From Carallia brachiata (taxonomy: Eukaryota; Streptophyta; Magnoliopsida; Malpighiales; Rhizophoraceae): a stretch of 64,000 nt of DNA. Location of the stretch: contig JADCRB010000086.1 of the NCBI GenBank assembly GCA_021464245.1, positions 248,001 through 312,000 on the forward strand. The letters are read 5' to 3'. Both the position numbers and the translations under genes were made by a program. Below the pieces are notes generated by a model that saw nothing but the letters and a program-made list of their open reading frames with translations, ran no database searches and had not been told where the DNA came from. This document shows, piece by piece, positions 45,839 through 60,870 of this stretch; position 1 is the first letter of the stretch, and every line of letters starts with the position of its first letter.

Positions 45839-48741
45839 ATGGGCGCTTGTGCGACAAAGCCGAAGGTGGCCAAGGATGAGGCTCAGGCTCCGGTGCCTCC
45901 TCCCGAACCCGCAAAGGAGGAGACGCCGGCTTCGGCAGAGGTGAAGAAGGAGGTGGAGGAGGCGGTGGTGGCCGCTGCTGTTGGTGGCGGGGAAGAGAAG
46001 AAAGTTGTCGACAGGGCAATTGGTGAGGGTGATGATCAGCCAGGTGGCGGTGGTGACAAACTTAAGGAGGTCGTCGATGCTGACAAGCTGCCTGACGATG
46101 ATCAAAGTAGCAAGCGGCAATCCCTCAGTAACTGTTCCAGGAGGTAAGTTTATATCTATACACAATACACACACACGCACACAAAAAAAAAAAAAAAAAA
46201 AAAACTTTGACCTTCTTTTAAAATTCTTGTTGGCTAATGGCTATGACTTGTAAAATGATAAACGTTTTGCTTTAATCTTTAAAATACATAATTTTCATAT
46301 ATATTTCTTCTTATAAACTGGTAAACAGACATTGAATCGATTAACATTAATTCTGTGTTTTTTTTCTGCCCAGTAGCCACTTTTTAGATTCATTTTTTTA
46401 ATGGAATTTCTCAGAATTGTTATTTAAACCGTAATTAAATGCTATCATCACTGTAAATATTAATTGCTAAGATCTTGTGATCTGGCCTAAATTCTTATTC
46501 TTTTTTTTTTTTTTTTGATTTGGTAGATCAAACCAAGATTGTCATTGTTTTTTCTTAACTGTGCAAATATTGGGTAATTATTTAGAAATAAAATAAGACG
46601 GGCGGTTGTCCTCCAGACTGTCGTCTAATGAAGTAGATTTATTGCCTTCTTTTTTTGTGAGACACAGATTGACGTTTTTGATGTCATCGTTATTGCGAGC
46701 CTGATGCTCGTGGCTTTTCTACGATAATTTTCTTGCTGTTTCTCGACGGATTACTAATGAATTAATAGATATATTAGTTGATTTTATTGCCTTGGTCTAT
46801 GGAAAAATTATTCTTCAGACTTCGATTAAGTGTTTTTTTCTGGGTGACCGAAAATACACAAGGTATACGAAGCCTTACTAGGCAGTTTCTACATGGAGCA
46901 GCAGAATCAACAGAATATGCTTGTTTGTAATGTACCTTTCTCATATGAAAATTGACATAAAAAAAAGTAATTGAATTTTAGGATGGCCAGCAAATCATTA
47001 AAGAAGGAATCGCAAAAAAACAAAGAAAAAAAGTAAAAAAACATCATGACACCGATGCACAAATGTGTAGTTTTGAGATTTCGAACAACGTTAATTAGGT
47101 TTGGCCATGTCTCCATCATGTTTGTCCATTGTGGAGTACTCGTGGCTGATTTACCGTCATATTTTTTCTGAAACTTCTTTATCAAATAAACTTAATTATG
47201 CTTTCTGCTAATTATGGTTCTCATAATTATTTTGAATTAGATGTGGATGTCACAACCTATAAAGTTGATGAGCCGAATATTCTTTGTGCACTTTAAGTGG
47301 CTCAAGGATAAATAGAAAAACTCATCTAACGACATGTTAATAACTTGATGAGCTACTTAATTTTTCTTTTGTACTTAATTTTTCAGCAGATATATTCCTT
47401 TTGTTTGTTTATTTTGTGCTCGTTGACGGTACCAAAAGCGCGAGTCCTGGGGTTCCTTTTTGTTGTTTATTTCTCAATTTTTTTCCTTCAGTTTCATTCC
47501 TCCCTCAATTTATTTGTTTATTTATTTATTTTGGTGAATGATGCTTACAGTGTTTTAGCATTATTCAAAATTCGCCATCCCAATCTTGGTATAATTGGAG
47601 TCACTTAATTTAATTAATATCCTTGCGAAAGGGATGCATTTAATCTCTTGGGTATGATTTTTGAAGTCAGGATGCTAAAAGCTTAGGTTCATCAATTGAC
47701 CAAGTTTTAATTTCTATACGGTAAAATTGGCAGCAACGTTAGATCTAGTCTCGAATATTGAAAGCAACCACTAAGCAAGTTAAATTACATAGGTGGTCGC
47801 GGGTTGGTGAGCACCATAGAGAGTACCTGAAATTGATGATGGTTTTAAAATTCAATGTACAGAAACATGTATGCATGAAAGAATACAATGAAACTGGTGG
47901 TTGCGATTCTTGGATTATCTGATCATTTGTTTGCAACCGACAGGGACAGATAATGGATGCCACACGATTGGTTATATCACTTCTGTATTTTGGCGCTTAC
48001 CTCCTAACCTCTTTCTTTCTTTCATTTCTAGTTTGATAGTTGGTTTACATTGACAAATGCATTTTTCATATGCATGCAAGAACATCCACAAAATAGCCAT
48101 ATATTATTATTTACAAATTGGCAGCACTTGTTAGGTAGCCATATGCCTTTGGAAACTGCTACCATGCCAGGGTCCTACATCCAATAATATATGCAATTGG
48201 ATTTGCTGGTTTCGGGTGTCGTCTAGAGTCAGAGTACCTCACAAATCCTGAAATTGATTTTCAGGGGTTGTTTGGCACATACATGGCCCGGGAAATTAGA
48301 GAACTGTAGAAGCATTTGTCATTTATAGTTTGAGGCCATTTGCTTAGTGATTAGATCAATCCCACTTGGCTTGGAGCATTTCCATGAGCATTTCTAATTG
48401 GAAATTGATTTGACAAGGGAAATCAATGGACATCTTAAAAGAGTTTAGCTGGTCATTTTGCAGAAGGAGGACAAAAGCAATTGGTAGAAGGTGAGAAAGC
48501 ACCAACCGAGTGTGAAATCAGAGGAGACTGAAAAGCCAATACAGCCACCGACACAAGAACCATCAGTCACTGTAGCCCCTGCAGAATCCGCAGAGCCACT
48601 GAAGCTGGAGAAATCAGCGACTGAAAATTTGTAGAGGCACCTGAAGTGCTACCAGCAGAAGAAAAAATCGACCTCCTGTCGAACCAACCTCGGCCGTAGC
48701 TGGGGTTGACGGTACAGGAAAAGTCGAAGCAGAGAAATAAA
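45839..48741 (+). CDS. Acidic, probably N-myristoylated plant protein (damaged)
   Basis: Exon 1 (45839-46143) begins MGACATKPK, a start fitting N-myristoylation at Gly2 and palmitoylation at Cys4, hence membrane attachment. The rest is low-complexity, rich in Glu, Ala, Pro and Lys, ending SSKRQSLSN. The donor is GAG/GTAAGT. I place exon 2 after the acceptor 'cattttgcag' at about 48462. It carries VKSEETEKPIQPPTQEP, ESAEPLKLEKSATEN, VEAPEVLPAEEK and VDGTGKVEAEK with a TAA at 48739-48741, but these blocks lie in different frames, with breaks near 48520, 48630 and 48668. The acidic composition throughout supports one gene with later indels, or sequence errors. I know of no function. The start at 45839, not the upstream ATG at 45821, is chosen for the MGAC motif. 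Confidence 0.5.
46144..48461 (+). other. Intron of the MGACATK gene
   Basis: A 2.3-kb AT-rich intron (GTAAGT...TTGCAG) with a poly-A run at 46182-46203 and a T run at 46501-46516. No gene inside was recognised. Confidence 0.45.
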
Positions 48742-49429
48742 AGATGGGACAGCAGCATGACGGACTAAATTTAGTGAAAATGGCTGTGGATAAAAAAAAA
48801 AAAACCAGAAAAACAAAGTGAGGTACCAAAATTGTCAAAAAGTGTGGTTCAGGGATGCTTTTTAGATTGACACCAGGCTGGATATATTCAATTTCCCAAT
48901 TTATGGTTCAGGTAGGTCGCCATAGATGGTTGTTAAAACCAAGTACGTTTGATTGTCTTTCCGCGAGTTTGTTTTGTTGGTCTGCTGCATACCATTTTCT
49001 TTTCGTTTGAGTTTGTTGGATATTTTCCATTTTCTTGGGACACAAAAGTGTTATTAGTTTTGTTTAATTCGTGAACAACAGATTGCTTAGTCTGTGCAAC
49101 TTCTTCTTGTTTCTATGTAATCCCATGCTCTTTCAGCTTGATTATTGGACGGGCAGAGATTAAACCAAGCTTGCATTATTTCTTGCCCGTCTAAGCAAAA
49201 GAGACATTTGCATCATTTCTTGACTTTAAAGCGGCCCATAATAGACTGTCACTGGCCAATCACTTTCTTATAATCTCAAGGCCAAGAACAGATTAAAAGG
49301 GAAATTAGAACTAAGAATTCTGAAGGGAACAACATGATATTTTTCCTTAAAAATGCTGAAGGACAGGAAATTCAAAGCGAATGACAATGGGAATGGTTAA
49401 CTGCCACGCAGGAATCTTGAATTGCTCAA
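48742..49429. other. 3' UTR and intergenic DNA
   Basis: Probably the 3' UTR of the preceding gene followed by intergenic sequence. No other feature seen. Confidence 0.35.
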
Positions 49430-49437
49430 GATCAAAG

Positions 49438-49856
49438 CACAGTTGTAAAAATCGGACCGGACCGGCCGGTAGTCCGGTCCGATTTTAAGGAAAAAATTAA
49501 ATGAAAGTCAGACCGGTCAAAACCGGTAAAAATCGGCTAAAACCAGACCAGTCAAACCGGTCCAAATAAAATACAAAATTTCAAAAATTTTAATTTGATC
49601 CCAAAGTTTGTTTAAATTATAATTTGAGCTCTAAGTTTATTAAAATTTTTAATTTAGTCCTAAATTTATCAAAACTTTCAATTTAATCTTCAAAATTAAA
49701 AAAATTAATATTTAATTACTATGTATATATATTATTTATTTAAATTACTTTTATACATATATATATTATTAAATACCGGTTCGACCGATTCAATCGGTTG
49801 AACTTTAACTCACTAATATTTTCAGTTCGATATTCGATCCGGTTCTGACAACCTTG
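49438..49856. mobile_element. hAT-type MITE, 419 bp
   Basis: The ends are CACAGTTGTAAAAATCGGACC and, reverse-complemented from the right, CAAGGTTGTCAGAACCGGATC, the same terminus pattern as the hAT element at 18080. The exact 8-bp duplication GATCAAAG lies at 49430-49437 and 49857-49864. Subterminal ccggt/accgg motifs are repeated near both ends. There is no ORF. Confidence 0.88.
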
Positions 49857-50342
49857 GATCAAAGTCAAAAGAAGTCTCAAATGAGATATAAGAATATTTA
49901 CCTTGAGTTGGCATCACAAAGTAAGTTTTCCAGACTATGAATCGGCTAAATGATGTTGATTGAATTTTCTTACTTGGCAACCTCCGCAAAATCCTTTATT
50001 AGAGGCGATTCTCTCCCTGTCTTTTTTTTTTATATATATAAGATTTGAATATGAGATCTTATTTAAAGGGAGTTAAACTCCCTACCACTCAAAGTAACAG
50101 AGTAAATAACGGAGTAACGGTGGTTGTTGCTAATTGCTGCTTTGTTACTTTCATTTCAGAGCATAATTATTTGGATTATTGACATGACAGCAGCACAACC
50201 CGATTAAGCAAAGCGTCAGAAAAACTTTGGCGCTCAATTGTACATCTCGAGCATGCAGGCAATGCAAGTAGCTAAATGCCAAGATCTTCAAATCATCACA
50301 GGCTTTGAATTCTTTCTTTCTGGAAATCAAGATCAACAACTA

Positions 50343-51598
50343 AGGACCTGTTTGGAGACGCTGTCAGTTTTTGTTTCTGTTTTTATTTTCTATTTTAGTT
50401 TTTGTTGTTTGCTGAATTTTTGTATTTATTACTGTCAATTTTGTTTTTTTTTTTTTCTATAAGAATAAAAAATAGATAGAAAAAGGATAGTGAGAGAAAT
50501 GGTAAAAAGAATATAATATAGAGAGAAAAAGGGGGAGAGAGAGAAGAGAGAGAAAGAGGGTAAGAGGAGAGATGAGTAGAAAGAGAAAAAAAATGAGAGA
50601 AAGAAAGAAAAGAGATGAGTAGAGAGAATGACAGAAAGAGAAAGGGTTGAGAAAGAATGAGTAAACAGAATAGTAGAGAGAGAAAAATGAGAGAGAGAGG
50701 GTAGAGAGAGGATGACTAGAGAGAATCGTAAAACAAGAAAAAAGAGAGAGTCTGGGCAGAGAGAGAATGACTAGAGAGAGAAAAAGGAGAGAGAGACGAT
50801 AGAGAGATAATAGTAGAGCGAGAAAAAGGAGAGAGAACGTGGGTAGACAGAAAGGAGAGAGAATCTGGGTAAATAGAGAATGGTAGAGAGAAAAAAGAGA
50901 GAGAGAATGAGTAGAGAGAATAATAAAGCAAGAAAAAGAAGAGAGAATGGTAGAGAGAGAAAAATGAGAGAGAGAGTGGGTATAGAGAGAATGAGTAGAG
51001 AGAATGGTTGAGGGAGAAAAAGGAGAGAGAGAGAGAGAGAGCGGGTAGAGGGAGAATTAGTAGAGAGAATGGTAGAAAGAGAAAAATGAGAAAGAAGGTA
51101 GAGCAAGAATGAGTAGAGAGAGAAAAGAGAGAGAGGGTAGAGAGAGAATGGTAGAGATAAGAAAAGGGAGAGAGGGTAGATAGAGAATGATAGAGATAAA
51201 AAAAGGAGAGAGAGAGGGTAGAGGAGAATGAGTAGAGAGAGAAAATAGAGAGAGGGTAGAGAGAGAATGGTAGAGATAGAAAAGGGAGAGAGAGAGTAGA
51301 GAGAGAATGAGTAGTGAGAGAAGAGATATAAAGGGATAGAGAGAGGATGAGTAAAGAGAGATATAGTAAAGATGATAGATAGAAAAAGAAAATGTTGTAA
51401 GAGAAATTATAAAAAAAAAGTGAAAAATAAAATCGAAAAGTTAGTTTTTATTATTTTCTTTTTTTTTTTTTAAAACACTTTTAACTTTTCAACAAAAAAT
51501 AGAAAACAAAATCAATACCAAACATGTTTTCTATTTTTTTATAAAAAATAAATAATAAATAAAAAATAAAAAATAAAATACATTTCAAACGGATCCGT
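50343..51598. mobile_element. MITE-like element swollen by a purine repeat
   Basis: The left end 'ggacctgtttgga' and the right end (reverse complement 'ggatccgtttgaa') are inverted. Inside lie 'tttctgtttttattttcta' on the left and 'aaaaatagaaaacaaaa' on the right, as in plant MITEs of the GTTTGGA type. The middle (about 50461-51410) is almost pure purine repeat. Target duplication not established. Confidence 0.5.
50461..51410 (+). repeat. ~0.95-kb purine-only GA-rich repeat
   Basis: Variants of 'gagagagaatgagtagagag' and 'gagagaaaaaggagagag' recur irregularly, with T only as isolated 'gta' or 'atg'. Long ORFs read from it on the minus strand are serine/leucine-rich artefacts. Confidence 0.9.
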
Positions 51599-53402
51599 AA
51601 GTTAACAAAACGGTATCTCAGTTGATAGCTGAAAGGAGGCTTCTGAAGCCGATATTTTACTGGCGGAATCCAACAAAGAAGCGAGGGGAAATGGTCGTTG
51701 CGGGCTTTACGGAGCAAGAGACTTCAAAGAGTTGAGTAAGCCCAATTGGTCGAAACATGCGGAGACAATATAGCAGCTTAGTTTTCTAGAGGGGTTTCGA
51801 AATCGGGATGGCTAAGCTTTTGGGGGCAACGAAAAAAGGGGGTTTTTTTTTTTTTTGACATCGAAAAAGGGGTTTCATCCTAAGGAAGAATGAGCAGAAA
51901 CAATAACAAACGGAAAAATTTTAAAACTACACAAATTGTCTCGATTATTTTGTTTGATATATTTTAAAAAATTATGTTTTATTAATATTTTTGTTATTAC
52001 ATATACAGTAATTAAAAGTAAAACGATAAAATATATTTTAATTTTTTTTATTCTTTTTACCGATATCATTACAAAAGAATTGAACAATAAATTAATTAAT
52101 TTATTTTTTTATCACTGTTATACTGAAATACTGATTGAATGCAACTGACTGTATTTCTTTTACAATTGTCTCGATTTCAAGTTCAACTAAGAAGAAAAAA
52201 AATCATTGTTATTTTTTTACACATAAAATCTAATTGGTTATATATGACATTCAATTAGTTGTATTTAAATAATATTTCAGATAATTTTTTTAAAAAAAAT
52301 ATAATTTTTTTCATTTTTTTAATGCATGTCAGAATGAATCACAGGATAGCTTTACGTGACGTTCCCTTTCCTAATGGGTATCAATAGTAGTGCATAAAGA
52401 AACAATTTTATGACCCCCTGTCTTGGAATATCTTTCAAGCCAGTTACTCTGCTAATCAGTCAGGCATCGCGACTCGCAAATTACTTTATATGCCGAACTA
52501 ATAAAAATAGCAGCCAAGGATAACTCTAATATCTCAAGTAACAGCTATGAGAGCACCGCAGCGGTGTTTATTTTTGCTGTGATTTGTTGTTTTTATTAAT
52601 TATTAATTATTAATTGTTATAATGGATGAATAAAGTAAAAGATAGTATTTGATTAAATTATTGAATAAACGATGAAATAATTATTTTAAATATTTTATTT
52701 TTATTTTATTATAATAGATAATTTTTGTATATTTAATTAATTTAAAATAGTTCTATAAAAACTTATTTTATGTATTTATAAATAAAAATTTATTAAATGT
52801 GTAAAATCAACTACATTTTATAATAAATATTATTATTTTTAAAAATATTATTTTTACTATATCTATTTTTGTGTTTAAAAATATTTTTAATTTTATTGTG
52901 TAAATTATTATTTTTACAAAGAAGAGAGGTTACTGTAGTGGAATATTATTTTAAGCTGATGCCTGAAGCCAATGATCTATTATACAGTAACAAGAGGTTA
53001 TTGTTTTCACAAGGGTACACGTTGGTGCGAGATTCTTGATAAAGTAATATTATATTTTATTATATTTTTTATAAACACAAGTACAGAAAAATATTTTAAT
53101 TCTTTTTGTCCCAAACACATCAGCAGAAAGATAGCATCCGTCCTCATCCAGAGAGATGACGTCCTTCCAGAGTATTTGTTGCCCGCATTCCATGGCCCAC
53201 AGCTTCACAGTAGAGGTTATTTTTGTCATTGTATAATTTATCTGATAAAAAAAACAAAAAAGTGGTCCAACGTGGGTATATCAGCAACAATGGACTCTAG
53301 AAAAAGTAACTAAAATTTATTTCTATCATATCAACAGCAACATCTGTCTGTTAATAAAACCAAACCCTCTTTGTGAATTTAGAAACCTAATAATTCTATA
53401 TA

Positions 53403-53438
<36 letters not shown>

Positions 53439-53611
53439 AAAACCATAAAGACGGGCGGACGAGAATATTGATAGTTAAAACGACCGCCAGAAATACTTAA
53501 CAGGCCGTTGGCGTAGAAACAAGCTAATGAACCGGCCATGGAACTCAACACTGAAATTTGGAGTTCAATCCACTTAAAAAAAAAAGACGCCGAGAAAAGG
53601 GTGAAAATAAG
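51599..53611. other. AT-rich intergenic DNA
   Basis: No gene recognised. A (TA)n tract lies at about 53400-53436. Confidence 0.4.
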
Positions 53612-54051
53612 GGAATAATAATTATTTTAGTTCTAAATTTTGATAGATTTTTCTAATTGAGTTTTAAATTTTTAAATTTTTTTAATTGAATCTTATATCT
53701 TTGAAATTCTTTACAATCGAGTCTTTTCGTCAATAACTATTAGTTAAACCATTAAGAACATACTTTGACCAAATAACTATTAATAAAAAAAGTATAAATG
53801 TTGCTTCTTTTGTATTTCTTTATTTTATTATTTTAAAAAAATAATTAAATTAATGTATTTAAGATTTTTTTAATTCACTTTTATTTACTCAAAAATAATT
53901 TTTAAATGATTTGATTGACAACTGTTGATAGAAATGATTCGATTGTAAATGATTTTTAAAAAGTATAGGACTCGATTGAAAAAATTGTAAGGTTTAGAAC
54001 TCAATTAAAAAAAATTATAAAGGTGTAGAACTAAAATAATTATTATTCAGT
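53612..54051. mobile_element. Mutator-type MITE, ~440 bp
   Basis: The ends share the inverted sequence GAATAATAATTATTTTAGTTC, and similarity goes on inwards ('attgagttttaaa' against 'tagaactcaat'). AAAATAAG lies just outside both ends (about 53604-53611 and 54053-54060), fitting a duplication of 8-9 bp. Confidence 0.7.
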
Positions 54052-54539
54052 AAAAATAAGTAACGAATGCCATAATAAGAGAAAATTACACTTTTGGAGA
54101 AAATATTGTCAGAAAAGTATTTAAATATAACTAATTGAATTAAATGTACAATTAATTGGACTCAATATGTAAAGAAATATTAATAATTTTTTTTTTCTTT
54201 TTAATTATACTTACAGTTGAATCCAATCAATCATATTCAAATATTTTTTTTTAGATATTTTTTCTTCGAAAACGTAACAGTACCCCATAATCAAAAGAAG
54301 TTCGCATGGTGTTGTTGGTGTGCCAATTGACGTCAGTAGCTTTAGGTATGGATAACTCCATTATCAAATAAATAAAAAACAACAAAATAAACTAACTTTT
54401 CATCAAACAAGCATCAAATTCTTGATCCATGAAGAAACGTGATCACCATTTTAAATGATTCTAGGCGTTGTCAATGGAAAATAAACATGATATATGACAA
54501 TCTACTTACCTGTTTCTTTAAAAAAAACAAAAGGGGATC

Positions 54540-55006
54540 CAATTGGCAAGTAAGTTCAATTACAGGATGTATGTCAATTACACCATTTATGGTCATGGGT
54601 GCGGTCAGCAGAAGCTCAGACCTTACGTACAGGAATCCAATTGGCAAGTCAGTTCAATCAATTTGAGGTGACTTTAGATATTAATTCCCGTGAAGTCGTG
54701 CAAGATTTAAACAGTATTATTAGTGATGAAGTCGTGCAAGATTTAAACAGTATTATTAGTGATGGGCTCTCAATATTATTCTTATTTTATTTGTTGTTAA
54801 ATTTTTTATAAAAAATTGTAACTGTAATTATTATTATGTTAGTATTAAGAGATTTGTTAACAGGTTGCAGTCTTAATCACTCAGACTAAAGTTTATTTAT
54901 GTCCTCCAGACTGGGTGAGTAATTTTATTCCTACTCTCAGTCGATTACTTTGTATAGATTATTATCAATGAATGAAACTTATCGTATTTATGTAAAAAAA
55001 AAAAAA
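54540..55006 (+). mobile_element. 5'-truncated LINE: RNase H tail and poly-A
   Basis: The frame 54599-54811 contains TLDINSREVVQDLNSIISD, resembling the E-DS--VV---N part of the RNase H domain at the C-terminus of plant LINEs. Further on another frame reads PPDWVSNFI, the usual LINE C-terminal motif, and the sequence ends in an A14 run at 54993-55006. The core EVVQDLNSIISD is duplicated in frame (36-bp units at 54691 and 54727). It is decayed and non-coding as a whole. Confidence 0.55.
54691..54762 (+). repeat. 36-bp in-frame tandem duplication
   Basis: 'gaagtcgtgcaagattt...attattagtgat' occurs twice directly, as 12 codons each, within the LINE remnant. Confidence 0.9.
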
Positions 55007-56112
55007 AGAAAAGGGACTTCTCGCCACTAGAGTACCAAAGCATATGGAACATTTTTTTTTTAACACAAAAGCATATGGAACATGTGTTGCATTCTATCCT
55101 AAACAATATTTTATGCTTAAGATTGTTGCATAATTTTATAGAAAAACATGTCAACACAACATAAATTACATGGATGGTTGATGACAATGAATTTGTAGTT
55201 TAAATAATAGTGACAATATATTAATAAAAGAAATGTCAAAATTTAAAAACTTTTGATCTCTTTTATCAATCTCTTCTCCTTCAATCAATTAGTATAAATT
55301 TAATATATCTCAAAAAAAATAAAAAAAATTACGTCGGTGGCTAGAATCTTTTATAAAGAACAAAAGTTGGTGGATTGAAACTTTTGCCCCCGCAACCACC
55401 TGGGAATTACCAAAAAACAATTCTGGGGTACCACCAAAAAAAAATTTTTGGGCAACTCCCGAGATTTAGCCCCAAAAAAAATTATTTAAAATACACAAAT
55501 TTTAAAGTACTACAAAATATAATTAAAATAATATCATATATTATCTATATTTTAATTTAAAAAATTAAAAATAAATTTGCTCCAGAACGTGATCCAAAAT
55601 AAAAGTCTCGACCCATGAAACAGAAATCTTTTGTAAATAACAGAACTCTTGCATAAATCCAGTGCTGCATTTATTTATGTAAGAAATTCTAACACGTGGA
55701 ATATATTACCACCAGGGGTCCTTCTTGCGGCCTGCCTATTTTACATATAAAATAAAAAATTTTATTTTTATTTTTTATTTTTAAATAAATATAACTAATT
55801 TATAATTTTATATTATATAATAAATGAAATTTATTTAAATAAAAAATTAAAATATTATTAAATTATAATTTAATTTTATACACTTAAAAAAATAAAATTA
55901 ACAAGTATTATACATATAAAATAATAATAGAAGCACGTATGATGAGCATCTATAATAATTGTGGACATCGGTCAAAAAAGATATATATATAATAATTGTG
56001 GTCAAAAAGAACAGCTATAACAAGCAATCTCAGCACTGTTTGGAGAATTTGAATTGATTTAAACGTTTTAGATTGATAATAAATTAATGATTTAACAACC
56101 CTTAACGAACGT
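55007..56112. other. Intergenic, upstream of the terpene synthase gene
   Basis: AT-rich, no gene recognised. A short direct repeat 'aaagcatatggaacat' occurs twice near 55036-55083. Confidence 0.4.
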
Positions 56113-56120
56113 TATATATA
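56113..56120 (+). promoter_or_regulatory. Candidate TATA box of the terpene synthase gene
   Basis: TATATATA lies 93-100 bases before the ATG at 56213. The position fits, but such sequences are common in this AT-rich DNA. Confidence 0.4.
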
Positions 56121-56212
56121 TGTTACATAGATGGATGGGCATGGTCTCACAGAACTACATTCGCACCATTGTAACCCCCTCGTCGTGCAGGCACTGTTAA
56201 TTGTCTTTCCAA

Positions 56213-58730
<2,518 letters not shown>

Positions 58731-59355
58731 ATTCTTAGGATCACTGATCTTCATAGCAGTTGCTTAGCTTGAGTCACAATGGCTATAATAGCTTGGAAAG
58801 CTTGTGGTCCATCCCAATCACTTTTGTATACAAAAATTTTAACTCCCCTGCTTTGAATAGTTTGGACCGAGACTCCAAAAATCAGAATTATATATTTTTG
58901 ACGAAATAATACAATATAACACGTTAATGTTTTTGTTTTTGTTCTTTTTTTTTTTTTTTGGAGCAAGAGTAAACGTTAAATGTTAAATTTACTGGCGTTG
59001 TGTAATGAAGATCTATCCAAAATGTAACCACAAGATTACATATAGACTGACGGATAATTTCCTGTCAAATGCAACAAATGACGTCCTTGGAAATTGAAAA
59101 TGCTTTAGTTTCTTTCTTAACCCCTTGTTTGGAAAAAAAAAAAAAAAAAAGGAAGAGAGGAGTGTAGGAAGAATGAATGTGTGATGAACAAACATTAGAA
59201 AGAATGAATTTATTTATATTTTTTTTATTTGAGAAAGTGTAATGTAAGGAAAGAAAATTAAAAATATTTTGGTTGAAAAATAAAAGGAATGCAAGAGAAA
59301 AAAAAAATATAATGTAATATCAAATTTATTTCTTAAAAAGTAATACTAAAAAACT

Positions 59356-59560
59356 CACACAATAGGTATAAAAATAATTTAATATAATAAAACACAAAAA
59401 AAAATAATAATTACACGAGCCATTCCCCAATATTACGGAGAACGGTCCAGAGGTGGGGCTCAAGAAAACTCACACAATGAGCATAAAAGTAATTTAATAT
59501 AATAAAATAAAAAAAACATAATTATAGGGGCAATTCCCCCAATATTGGGGGTCTTCTAGT
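59356..59560 (+). repeat. Imperfect ~112-bp tandem repeat
   Basis: 'actcacacaat..g.ataaaa.taatttaatataataaaa' followed by 'ccaatatt' occurs at about 59356-59435 and again at about 59468-59552, with many substitutions. Confidence 0.7.
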
Positions 59561-59665
59561 ATTCAAGGCTCTTTATTTTGAGGACGTAGACAATACCTGG
59601 GCTCCGGGGGGAGGGGATGTAAGAAAAATTACCAACTTAACCCTTAGCCCAAGTGTTATTTTTGG

Positions 59666-60097
59666 TTATTTACTAAAATCTCCCTTTGGAGGAGAAGGAT
59701 GGATTGTTAGTGTGGATGATTTGAAAGATATAATTGGTGGACATGTATGGTTAGATTCCATTTGTATACTCGACGGAATTTGGCGTATCTTAAATAATGG
59801 AAAACCTGAGGTGGGACCAAGAAAAAATCCTGAGCCCCATTCAATTCTTCCCTCTCTTTGATTGCTCTGCAAGCATGAAAATTGATCCAAATTCTCCTGA
59901 ATTCCTGTCTTTTTGTACCAAGCCCCTCCTCCCATACACAGGGTAAGACGCACCACATCCAGACACGAGTTGGACGTTGAAAGATAAGGATGAAGTGGGT
60001 CGTCAATTCCAATAGGCAAAACCCATCTCTTGCGGGTCCGGCCGACGAAAAACATGATATCGATAGCCAACAAAGACTGGTTATGCTTCAATTTCAC
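59666..60097 (-). other. Unrecognised 143-codon ORF
   Basis: An open frame starting MKLKHNQSLLAIDIMFF with mixed, non-repetitive composition, in a stretch that is less AT-rich than its surroundings. I do not recognise a family, signal or splice pattern. It may be a gene fragment, a transposon part or chance. Confidence 0.2.
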
Positions 60098-60484
60098 ATG
60101 AGAAGATAGTTCTTAATTCTGACCAAAGAAAAAAAAGAAAATAGTTCTTAGTTAATTAACTTTTTGTTTTGGTGAAATGCTTAATTAATTCATTAATCAA
60201 TTATTACGATTGACAGTTTGAGTCCATGGCACAAAAGCGTGCATCATGTGGTGTACCCATTAGCCCCAAGCTTCTAAAATATAATTTGATTGTTTAATGG
60301 AGAATGACTAATCATGTTTTTGGCTTTTTAATCCACATCAATGGAGACAATTCTGTATCAAAGTGTTAGCTAATTAGCTTCCTTGTTGTTCAGGCCACAC
60401 TGAAGTTTCAAAATTGGTTTTTGGTTGCTTTGGAATGTACAGCAGCAGTGAAGATGCTTGGAGGGAATGTTTTATGTGTTTGAA

Positions 60485-60870
60485 GACTTTTACCGTGTGT
60501 TTGAATTTGTGGTAAAGTGTAAGAAAGAAAGTTGTGAAAAAAAATGTAAGAAAATAAAGTTTTGAATTAATAAAACAGTTGTGAGAAAAAAATAATAATA
60601 AATTAAATAGTAATTTATGAGAAAAAAATTGTGAAAAAATTATATTATTTAGATTGATGAGAAGGATGTGTGAAAGAAAATAGTATGAAAGAAAAATAAA
60701 TAGTAATTTGTAAAATAAAAAGTTGTGAAAAAATTAAATTGTTTAAATTTATAAGAAAGTTGTGAAAAAGAAAAAATTATGAAAAAATTAAAATATAATG
60801 ATGGTATTTTTTTAAATCATTTTCTTTTCTTGCACTTTTCATACAAATCAAGCGAAACATAAATGTTTTT
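60485..60870. mobile_element. Possible GTTTG-type MITE
   Basis: The left 'gtgtttgaatttgtgg..aaagtgtaagaaa' and the right end, reverse-complemented 'tgtttcgcttgatttgtatgaaaagtgcaagaaa', are inverted relatives. Between them is A-rich sequence with repeated 'gttgtgaaaaa'. Boundaries and target duplication are uncertain. Confidence 0.4.

Noticed and set aside
50716..51106. Ser/Leu-rich ORFs of 71-111 codons
   Set aside because: Translations of the GA repeat in two frames; no real coding content.
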